Positions 45,242-52,981 of a stretch of 64,000 nt of DNA are shown here, piece after piece; position 1 is the first letter of the stretch; each line of letters starts with the position of its first letter. Location: the NCBI GenBank assembly GCA_964528155.1, contig CAZGRL010000002.1, positions 39,832 through 103,831 on the forward strand, in the 5' to 3' direction. This DNA comes from G001797105 sp964528155 (GTDB lineage: Bacteria > Chloroflexota > Anaerolineae > Anaerolineales > E44-bin32). The translations under genes and the position numbers were made by a program. The notes below the pieces were generated by a model that worked only from the letters and a program-made list of their open reading frames with translations, was not told the origin of the DNA and did no database searches.

Positions 45242-45444
45242 GGAACTTGCTCCCTCGATCGACAAAGAAGGTCCGTCCGGATCCAACAGCGTGTAGAGTG
45301 CTCTGCCCAGGCGGAACGTAAGGAGTATAACCCGGCCTGCTGCCTTGCTTCGCAGGGAGCGCCGTCATCCAACTGCTCGCCAGCCGTCTTCCATCGGCGC
45401 GGCACCGATGCTAGACTCAGGCAAATCGATTGCAGGAGTGGGGT

Positions 45445-46824
45445 ATGCCCCATCACCCACCTGAACCTTTCCGCATCAAGGTCGTTGAACCGATCCGCAG
45501 GATCGATCTCCGGCAGCGCACGCTGGCTCTCCAGGCGGCGGGCTACAACGTCTTCGGGTTGGCCTCCGAAGATATCTTCATCGACCTGTTGACCGATTCG
45601 GGCACCGGTGCGATGAGCGACCGACAATGGTCGGCGTTGATGCTCGGAGACGAGAGCTATGCCGGCGCCAAGTCGTTCTACCGACTCAAGGCCGCCGTCG
45701 AACACATCTTCGGTTTTCCCTACTTCGTTCCGACTCATCAGGGACGAGCCGCCGAGAATATCCTGACAGGCTTGTTCGTCAAGCCCGGTCAGTACGTCCC
45801 ATCCAACACCCATTTCGACACGACCCAGGCCAACATCCTCGCCCGGGGCGGACGCCCGGAGGATTTGGTGATCAAGGAGGCAGCCGAACCATCCAAGCGT
45901 CTCCCATTCAAGGGCAACATGGATCTTGAGGCGCTGGAAGCCTTCATCCGGCGCATCGGCGTCGAGAACATCCCACTGGGGATGATCACAATCACCAACA
46001 ACGCAACCGGAGGTCAACCCGTCTCTCTCGAGAACCTGAGAGGCGTGAGTGAAATCTACCATCGGTATGGAATCCCTTTCTTCATCGACGGTTGTCGCTA
46101 CGCCGAGAATGCATACTTCATCAAACAGCGCGAGCCGGACTGCCAGAACAAGAGCCTGCTCGAGATCGCACACGAGACGTTCTCGCTGGCGGATGGCATG
46201 ACAATGAGCGCCAAGAAGGATGCCATCGTCAACATCGGCGGTTTCCTGGCGATGAGGGATGAGAGTCTGTACCAGCGCGCCTGCAACGAGTTGATTCTGC
46301 GCGAAGGCTTTCCGACCTATGGTGGGCTTGCTGGCCGTGATCTGGATGCATTGGCGGTTGGCCTGCTCGAGGGGTTAGAGGAAGAGTATCTGGCTTACAG
46401 GACTGCCCAGACGGCCTACCTCACCGAGCGGCTGCTCGAGATCGGCATCCCTGTCATCGAGCCGCCCGGTGGCCACGCCGTGTACGTCGACGCCGGCGCA
46501 CTGCTCCCGCACATCCCGCGCCAGGCATTCCCCGGACAGGCCCTGGTCGTGGCGCTCTACCTGGAGGGCGGCATAAGGGCGGTCGAACTCGGATCCGTTG
46601 CCTTCGCCCATGCCGACCCTGAGACCGGCGAGATCCGCTACCCACCGCTGGAGTTGGTTCGCCTGGCGATCCCTCGCCGCACGTACACCCAGTCGCACAT
46701 GGACTTCGTAGTTCAGGTGATGGCTCGCGTCTTCGAGCGGCGCCAAAGCCTGCCGGGCTACCGCCTGACCTACGCACCGCAATTGCTTCGACACTTCACG
46801 GCGAGGTTCGAGCCTATCGCGTGA
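45445..46824 (+). CDS. tnaA: tryptophanase-like beta-eliminating lyase
   Basis: PLP-dependent lyase (459 aa) that splits an amino acid to pyruvate, ammonia and, if tryptophanase, indole. The PLP lysine is in GMTMSAKKDAIVNIGG and the region FIDGCRYAENAYFIKQRE is typical. Two places separate tryptophanase from tyrosine phenol-lyase. After the substrate loop it reads FDTTQ (Asp, as in TnaA). Near the end it reads RAVELGSV, where phenol-lyases have an arginine (SMERG). Both favour tryptophanase. ATG 45445 follows AGGAG. No tnaB permease or TnaC-like leader is seen. Confidence 0.86.
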   Translation: MPHHPPEPFRIKVVEPIRRIDLRQRTLALQAAGYNVFGLASEDIFIDLLTDSGTGAMSDRQWSALMLGDESYAGAKSFYRLKAAVEHIFGFPYFVPTHQGRAAENILTGLFVKPGQYVPSNTHFDTTQANILARGGRPEDLVIKEAAEPSKRLPFKGNMDLEALEAFIRRIGVENIPLGMITITNNATGGQPVSLENLRGVSEIYHRYGIPFFIDGCRYAENAYFIKQREPDCQNKSLLEIAHETFSLADGMTMSAKKDAIVNIGGFLAMRDESLYQRACNELILREGFPTYGGLAGRDLDALAVGLLEGLEEEYLAYRTAQTAYLTERLLEIGIPVIEPPGGHAVYVDAGALLPHIPRQAFPGQALVVALYLEGGIRAVELGSVAFAHADPETGEIRYPPLELVRLAIPRRTYTQSHMDFVVQVMARVFERRQSLPGYRLTYAPQLLRHFTARFEPIA

Positions 46825-47013
46825 TCTTCACGCCGGTCGGCACGTGCCGCAGGCCGTGATCCATTCCAACCACGACGTGCATGAGAGGTCGTGGCCCGCG
46901 GCCTTTGCCGGCGGTTGGCATTCAACGGGCGGCCACGTGGTGAGTGTGGTATCCTCGCCTGGCTCCGCCACCTCCCCGGATCTCAAGCCTTCAAGATACG
47001 ACCGAGCGGACTG

Positions 47014-48777
47014 ATGACAGTCGCTGAGTTTTCACTTGCCGATGAGCCCGTACCCGATCGACGATCGCCTGCGCGCTGGATCCTGTGGCATGTGGCGCGC
47101 TACTGGCGGATTGTCATCATCGTGTTCATCGGTGCGTTCGGCAACGCAGCCCTTGCGGCGGCTGTCCCGGTGTTGGTTGGGAACGCCTTCAACACAGTTC
47201 TGGCCGACCCATCGGCGCTCAATCAACTCCTGCAGATCGCGCTTCTGATCGCCGGTTCGCAGGTCCTGCGCGGGCTGCTACAGCTCGGCCGGAACTTCGG
47301 TGCTGAAGTCATCGGCCAGCGTCTGGAACGCGACATTCGGGAAGAGCTATACGTCAGCCTGCTGGGCAAGAGCATGACTTTTCACAATCTCTTGCCGGTT
47401 GGCGATACCATGGCGCGTGCCACGAACGACGTCCGCGCCATCAACCTCATGTTCAGCCCAGGAATGAACCTCGTCGTCGGCTCAGGCAACTTTCTGATCA
47501 TGCCGATCCTGGTTTCATTCTCCATGGACCCGGCCCTCATTCTGACGCCTCTCTTGTTCCTCGTCGCTTACTTCCTGGCATTGTGGCAGTACCTGTACGA
47601 GCTGCGACCGATCGCCGATTGGGTGAGGAGCGCCTTCGGCGCGATGAACGCCCGCCTGGCCGAGACCCTGGACGGGATCGAGATCGTCAAGGGCCATGCC
47701 ACCGAGCAGGAAGAGGTCTCGCGCTTCGCCGTCAACGCTCGATCGTTCCGCGACGCTTTCGTGCGTCAGGGGGACGTCGAAGCGCGATTCATCCCGCTTC
47801 TGCTCCTGGGTTTGGCCACCGGCGGCGCATTTCTCCACGCCACGATTCTCTTCGGCCAGGGCCGGATCAATATCGGTCAGGTCGTCTCCTACGTCGGGTT
47901 GATCGAGCTCTTTGGATTCCCGACCTTTGTCTCCCTCCGGGCGTACTCTCAGGTCGCATTGGGGATGGCCAGCGCCCGGCGGATCCTCGAGTTGATCAAC
48001 CGCGAGACGCAGCTTGACCGCAACCCTTCCGGATACTCGGGCACGATGAGGGGCGAGGTCGAGTTCCGGCATGCAAGCTACTCCTACGAGGAAGGCGGAC
48101 CGGTGCTCCAGGATGTCAGGTTTCACGTTGCCCCCGGACAAACGATCGCCATCGTGGGTCAAACCGGCAGCGGAAAGACCACGCTGACAAAACTCATCAA
48201 TCGAATCTACGAAGTGAGCGCCGGGCAGGTTCTTGTCGACGGGATCGACGTTCGAGATTGGGATCTCGAGGCCCTGCGCCGGCAGATCTCGACCATCGAA
48301 CAAGACGTCTTCCTTTACTCGCGCACGCTGGCCGAGAACATCGCCTTCGGCTCACCTGGCGCTGAACGTGACGAGATCGAAGCGGCTGCGCGGGCCGCCC
48401 AGGCGGATGAGTTCATCCGGGGGTTCCACGACGGCTACGCGACCGACGTCGGCGAACGCGGCGTGACACTCTCCGGCGGTCAACGCCAACGGATCGCCCT
48501 GGCGCGGGCATTCTTGACCGATCCCAGCATACTGATCCTCGATGATGCCACGAGCTCGATCGACAGCGCCACCGAAGACCAGATCCAGCGGGCGATCTTT
48601 CATGCCGCCGCCGGTAGAACGACGTTCATCATCACGCATCGGCTTTCTCAGATACGCTGGGCCGATCAGATCCTGGTGCTACGCAATGGCCATCTGGTCG
48701 CCTCAGGATCGCACGAAGAGCTGATGGAGAAGTCCGAAGCCTACCGACGCATCTTCGATCGCTACAGGGACGACTGA
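47014..48777 (+). CDS. heterodimeric ABC exporter half, degenerate ATP site
   Basis: Half-transporter with an N-terminal ABC_membrane domain of six helices and a C-terminal nucleotide-binding domain, about 587 residues. Walker A GQTGSGKTT, signature LSGGQRQR, Walker B ILILDDATSSID. The catalytic glutamate after Walker B is aspartate, so this half carries the non-hydrolysing site of an asymmetric pair (as in BmrC/TM287 types). ATG 47014 is chosen. It is directly coupled to the second half, 3 nt later. Confidence 0.9.
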   Translation: MTVAEFSLADEPVPDRRSPARWILWHVARYWRIVIIVFIGAFGNAALAAAVPVLVGNAFNTVLADPSALNQLLQIALLIAGSQVLRGLLQLGRNFGAEVIGQRLERDIREELYVSLLGKSMTFHNLLPVGDTMARATNDVRAINLMFSPGMNLVVGSGNFLIMPILVSFSMDPALILTPLLFLVAYFLALWQYLYELRPIADWVRSAFGAMNARLAETLDGIEIVKGHATEQEEVSRFAVNARSFRDAFVRQGDVEARFIPLLLLGLATGGAFLHATILFGQGRINIGQVVSYVGLIELFGFPTFVSLRAYSQVALGMASARRILELINRETQLDRNPSGYSGTMRGEVEFRHASYSYEEGGPVLQDVRFHVAPGQTIAIVGQTGSGKTTLTKLINRIYEVSAGQVLVDGIDVRDWDLEALRRQISTIEQDVFLYSRTLAENIAFGSPGAERDEIEAAARAAQADEFIRGFHDGYATDVGERGVTLSGGQRQRIALARAFLTDPSILILDDATSSIDSATEDQIQRAIFHAAAGRTTFIITHRLSQIRWADQILVLRNGHLVASGSHEELMEKSEAYRRIFDRYRDD

Positions 48778-48780
48778 CGA

Positions 48781-50598
48781 ATGGGTTTCTTCACCGGCCT
48801 CGACGCCGAGGCCTACGACCGAACCTATAGCGACCGCCAGTTGATCCGACGGATGGTCGAGTACTTCAGACCACACGCACGCCGGATCTCGGGAATTGTC
48901 TTAGGCCTGCTCGTGATCTCGGCTGCCGGTGCAGCCACGCCGGTCCTGGTCGCCGAGGGGGTCAACCTCATGGCCACGGCGCCCTCCTCGACGCTGCTCG
49001 TCGGGATGGCCCTGGGTTTGCTCATCCTGGGCGTCATCACGTGGGGGGCCAACTGGTTCAGCCGCCGACTGACGATTCGCGCCGTCGGCGATGTCATGCT
49101 GGACCTGCGTCGGGAGGCCTTCAACGCCGCCGCCGCTCACGATCTCTCGTTCTATGACGAGTTCTCCTCGGGCCGGGTTGTCAGCCGGATCACCTCCGAC
49201 AGCGAAGAATTCGCCCAGGTCGTCGTCCTGGTCACCGACCTGATCAGCCAATTCGTCGAAGCCGGGTTCCTGCTGATCATTCTGGCCATCGCCGAGCTGA
49301 GATTGATCCCGTGGCTTCTGGTCATGATGCCCGTGGTTTTCCTGGTGGCAATCGGATTCCGGCGTCTGGCGCGCGTCGTCACGCGGCGCGGGATGCGGGC
49401 GATGGCCAACGTCAACGCCGAGATCAAGGAAGCCGTCACCGGAATATCTGTCGCCAAGAGTTTCCGCCAGGAACAGGCGATCTATCGCGAGTTCGACGAG
49501 GTGAACCGCCAGTCGTACCGAATCAACGTTCGTCGCGGTTTCGTGCTCTCCATCGTCTTCCCTACGCTGAATGCGCTCGGCGGGACCGGAACGGCCCTGC
49601 TGGTGTATGTCGGCGGGCTGAATGTTTCCCTAGCATTGATCACATACGGTGCCTGGTACCTGTTCATCAACAGCCTCGATCGATTCTGGTCTCCAATGCT
49701 CAACCTGTCAGCCTTCTGGAGCCAGGTGCAGTCGGGCCTCTCCGCGGCAGAACGAGTCTTCGCTCTGATCGATGCCGAGTCAGCTGTGACGCAGATCGAT
49801 CACCGGCCCGTTCATGCGCTGCGAGGAGAGATCACCTTCGATCACCTCGGGTTCCGCTATCAACCGACTGAACCCGTGCTCCGGGACTTCCAGTTGGAGA
49901 TAACGGCTGGGGAGAATCTGGCTTTGGTGGGACATACCGGCGCCGGCAAGTCGTCGATCGCCAAGCTGATCGCCCGCTTCTATGAGTTTCAGGATGGCCG
50001 ATTGCTGATCGACGGGATGGACATCCGCACGTTTGACTTGCGCGGGTACCGCCGGCAACTGGGGATCGTCTCACAGGTTCCGTTTCTGTTCTCGGGCTCG
50101 GTGCTTGACAACATTCGCTACGCACGTCCGGAGGCACCCGAAGCGGAAATCTCCGAGCTCGCTCGCCGGATCGGCGGAGGCGAGTGGCTCGAGGCACTCC
50201 CGGCTGGACTGCGGACACAGGTCGGGGAACGCGGAAGTCACTTGTCGATGGGCCAACGCCAGCTCGTCTCGTTGATGCGCGTCCTGGTGCAACGACCGGC
50301 CATCTTCATCCTGGATGAGGCCACCGCCAACATCGACCCCTTCACCGAGGCCCAGATACAAGAGGCGGTCTCACTCGTCCTGGCAGAGACGACCTCCATT
50401 CTGATCGCCCATAGGCTCTCCACGGTCAAGGCGGCTGATCGAATCATCGTCCTTCGTCTTGGAAAGATCATCGAAGAGGGCAATCATTCCGACCTCCTGT
50501 CCCAAGGCGGCTACTACGCCGAACTGTACAACACATACTTTCGACATCAGTCACTCGAGTATGTCGAGGACGCGCGTCAGGCGGCGTTTGGGGACTAG
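48781..50598 (+). CDS. heterodimeric ABC exporter half, catalytic site
   Basis: Partner half-transporter (605 aa). Six-helix membrane domain, then Walker A GHTGAGKSS and Walker B IFILDEATANID with the catalytic glutamate intact. The signature is LSMGQRQL rather than LSGGQ. In asymmetric pairs a changed signature in this half faces the degenerate site of the partner, so the complementary changes fit a real heterodimer. Drug or lipid export is inferred from the family. Confidence 0.91.
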   Translation: MGFFTGLDAEAYDRTYSDRQLIRRMVEYFRPHARRISGIVLGLLVISAAGAATPVLVAEGVNLMATAPSSTLLVGMALGLLILGVITWGANWFSRRLTIRAVGDVMLDLRREAFNAAAAHDLSFYDEFSSGRVVSRITSDSEEFAQVVVLVTDLISQFVEAGFLLIILAIAELRLIPWLLVMMPVVFLVAIGFRRLARVVTRRGMRAMANVNAEIKEAVTGISVAKSFRQEQAIYREFDEVNRQSYRINVRRGFVLSIVFPTLNALGGTGTALLVYVGGLNVSLALITYGAWYLFINSLDRFWSPMLNLSAFWSQVQSGLSAAERVFALIDAESAVTQIDHRPVHALRGEITFDHLGFRYQPTEPVLRDFQLEITAGENLALVGHTGAGKSSIAKLIARFYEFQDGRLLIDGMDIRTFDLRGYRRQLGIVSQVPFLFSGSVLDNIRYARPEAPEAEISELARRIGGGEWLEALPAGLRTQVGERGSHLSMGQRQLVSLMRVLVQRPAIFILDEATANIDPFTEAQIQEAVSLVLAETTSILIAHRLSTVKAADRIIVLRLGKIIEEGNHSDLLSQGGYYAELYNTYFRHQSLEYVEDARQAAFGD

Positions 50599-50692
50599 AC
50601 AACCCAGGCCCACAGCCGCGGAAAGGTCTGCGCCGCGCGGCTAAGCCGTCTTCGCGGCTGGAGCGGTATCGGCCCTTGGGAGGAGGCGAAGA

Positions 50693-51204
50693 ATGCATGC
50701 CATGACATTGATGAAGCAGGAAGTGCGCTTGGCTCATAAGTACCTGAACAGGGTCACCGCTGATATGACGCAGGCGCAGATGGAGTGGACCCCGCCCGGG
50801 ATTGCCAATGCGGCGGCGGCCGTCCTGGCCCACGCGGTGGCAGAAGAGAACTTCATATGCGCGCTCCTCTCCGGGAAATAGCCTTTGTTCCAGTCAGGCT
50901 GGGCCGGCAGGACTGGAGTGAGCGATCCCAGACTGGGGATGACCCTGGAATGGGCCAGAGCTGTGAAGCTCGATCTCGCTGCTTTCCGGCCGTACACCCA
51001 GGCGGTCCACGCCGAAGTGGACGATTTTCTGGCGTCGCTCAGTGACTCTGACCTCGATCAACCGTCGACCTTTCCAGCCTGAGCCTCGGAACCAAGCCTA
51101 TGGCTTGGGCGCTGACCGCCCTGCTCGTCTCGCACACGAACAACATGATCGGCGAGCTCTCCTGCTTGAAGGGCCTTCAGGGAGCGAAGGGCTACCCCTT
51201 CTTA
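50693..51204 (+). pseudogene. DinB-family protein, disrupted by stop codon and frameshift
   Basis: Three stretches form one DinB-like (YfiT/DinB four-helix bundle) protein. First, MKQEVRLAHKYLNRVTADMTQAQMEW to LLSGK ends in TAG at 50879-50881. Reading on in the same frame gives PLFQSGWAGRTGVSDPRLGM to DQPSTFPA with a TGA at 51080-51082. The ending GELSCLKGLQGAKGYPF is in another frame (51100 on), and the usual stop after GYPF is also absent. Upstream is GGAGG before ATG 50693. One nonsense change plus one frameshift plus a lost stop indicate decay, not expression. Confidence 0.85.
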
Positions 51205-51360
51205 CTGGCCTTACCTCGTGGTCTGATCATCACCTGCAGTACGTCCCCCGACAGATCTCGAACTCCCCAGGAGGCCGGTCGATTTGGATAGAAGCACTGG
51301 ACCTTCGGGAGCCGCCGCAAGACCTCGCCCTACCCAGGCGTTGCCGCCTTCTCCCCGATA

Positions 51361-51369
51361 TGCTAGATT
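51361..51369 (+). promoter_or_regulatory. candidate extended -10 promoter
   Basis: TGCTAGATT, an extended -10 about 39 nt before ATG 51409. No -35 is evident. Confidence 0.3.
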
Positions 51370-51408
51370 AGGAACGCGGTTTCGGCGTTGAGGAGATTGG
51401 GACCAGGC

Positions 51409-52770
51409 ATGCCCACCACACCCCGTATCAGCATCAACGACGCCACGCTCAAGGGTAAGCCGTGTGCCATTTGTGGTGAACTGGCGCTTCGGGTCGCCCA
51501 CGTCGACAAGCTGCCGGACTACGTTTCTTGTGGCAACTGTGGCTCGGTCTTTGTCATGGAGGAGGCCGGGGATCGAGTGATGTACGGGAAGATCCCTGCC
51601 GAGTATCCTCAAACCTCGACGCTCGTACTTCGCCAGTGGCTGACGCCGGAAGTCGTACAGGAGCATGCGATGGCCGAGCGTCCCATGCCAGCGGCGCCCC
51701 AGCCTGAAGAACTCATGGAACAGCCTGACGTGACGGCAACCGAGCCTGACGAACTAGCCGAGGTTGCCTACCAAACGGCGGAAGCCGAGCCGGCCGAGGA
51801 AGGTCCTTCGATGGACGACCTCGCCGGGGAGGCGGGCGAAAAACGCGGCGAACCGGCGGCCCGCTTCCAGGCCCTGCTCCGATCGTACGAAGAGGCACCC
51901 CAGTCACCTGTCCCTGAGGATGAGGGGCCGGCGGCCGAAGGTTCTACCGAGGAGGCTCCTTGGGCGAAGCTTGCCCAGGAGTTCGAGATACCCAAGCCGG
52001 ACGTCACGCCGCCGGCTGCCGCTCCTCCTGAGTTTGAGCTCGATGTCACGCCGCCGGTCGTTCCCCCTCTGGCGGCGGAGCCCGCGGAGCGCCCCGCGGA
52101 GACTGGACCCGCCATATCCGAACCTCAACCTCAAGAGATGGTTGCGGCTCCGTCGGCGGGAGAAGGACGTTTGGGTGGAGGGGTTGAGCCCCCTGCTGGC
52201 GTCCGCTACCAGGTCAGGATCAAGGGATACCGGCTGCGAATCCCGAAGAACACCTGCGCCCATTGCCTGCGGATCCCTGCTGGCCGAACCTTGGCGGTCC
52301 TTGCACCGGCCCCTCCCGGCTCTCAGAGGCAGGTCGTCCGGCTGAATGCCCCGCTCTGCAACCCATGTTTCCGCCGCGCCAACGCTCGAAGCTCGGAGGC
52401 GTCGAGCGCTCGACTGCAGGCACATCTGATCTCAGCTTTGGTCGCCATGCTGCTGGTCGTCTTCGCGCTCGTCTTGGGCATCCTGCAGGAGTTGCCCGGC
52501 GTCGGCGTGTTGGTACTCTTGATCCTGGCTGTAGTCGGCTACGGCGTCCCGGCGTTTATCCTTCTCGGCCGCAGCAGCCGTTTCGCCCCACCCGACGACG
52601 CGCTCTACGTCCGGTCGACCCTGGTCGTCAGCCCTGAGGCCGATCCCCCTGGCATGATGTTCTCCTGGCGCAACCAGGGATTCGCCGACCTCTTCCATGA
52701 GGCCAATAGCAAGGCCGTCGAAGGTCCCGTCGTGGAAGTCGCCGACCAAATCGACGAGGACGAGTCCTAG
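51409..52770 (+). CDS. double zinc-ribbon membrane protein of unknown function
   Basis: I recognise no family. The 453 residues hold: a first zinc-ribbon (CAIC...CGNC, residues 16-45), a Glu/Pro/Ala-rich segment of about 180 residues without structure, a second zinc ribbon (CAHC...CNPC, about 280-320), two adjacent membrane helices (LISALVAMLLVVFALVLGIL and LVLLILAVVGYGVPAFILLG) and an acidic cytosolic tail. Paired zinc ribbons on both sides of a disordered linker suggest a protein-protein adaptor at the membrane. The ATG chosen has no strong ribosome site. uvrA follows 211 nt downstream with its own promoter. Confidence 0.75.
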   Translation: MPTTPRISINDATLKGKPCAICGELALRVAHVDKLPDYVSCGNCGSVFVMEEAGDRVMYGKIPAEYPQTSTLVLRQWLTPEVVQEHAMAERPMPAAPQPEELMEQPDVTATEPDELAEVAYQTAEAEPAEEGPSMDDLAGEAGEKRGEPAARFQALLRSYEEAPQSPVPEDEGPAAEGSTEEAPWAKLAQEFEIPKPDVTPPAAAPPEFELDVTPPVVPPLAAEPAERPAETGPAISEPQPQEMVAAPSAGEGRLGGGVEPPAGVRYQVRIKGYRLRIPKNTCAHCLRIPAGRTLAVLAPAPPGSQRQVVRLNAPLCNPCFRRANARSSEASSARLQAHLISALVAMLLVVFALVLGILQELPGVGVLVLLILAVVGYGVPAFILLGRSSRFAPPDDALYVRSTLVVSPEADPPGMMFSWRNQGFADLFHEANSKAVEGPVVEVADQIDEDES

Positions 52771-52923
52771 CCCCCAATTCCCCTCGCCTGGGCAATGAGC
52801 GATCCGCGGGCTGAAGCGCGAGTGACCCGCTGCCCTGGCGCGAGCGGCAACCATACCCGATCTGCCGCCGCCAATCTCCGCCGCCGTCCCTGCTGACGTC
52901 TTCACGTGTCAGGCGAGTGCCTC

Positions 52924-52932
52924 TGTTATAAT
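52924..52932 (+). promoter_or_regulatory. uvrA extended -10 promoter
   Basis: TGTTATAAT: a perfect -10 (TATAAT at 52927-52932) with the TG extension, 49 nt before ATG 52982. No LexA-like operator was recognised around it. Confidence 0.6.
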
Positions 52933-52981
52933 GATCGTTCGCGCATTCCCCACCAGGAATCACATTGCGTCAAGGCCGATC

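Noticed and set aside
44602..46173. 523-codon minus-strand open frame overlapping the MBL and tryptophanase-like genes
   Set aside because: It runs antisense through one real gene and in the wrong frame through the other, so it cannot be a gene of its own.
45445..46824. Tyrosine phenol-lyase
   Set aside because: The phenol-lyase arginine (SMERG context) is replaced by AVELG, and FDTTQ is the tryptophanase form.
50879..50881. In-frame TAG in the DinB gene as a recoded (pyrrolysine or read-through) codon
   Set aside because: A later frameshift and a missing natural end show general decay, and no pyrrolysine gene is seen.
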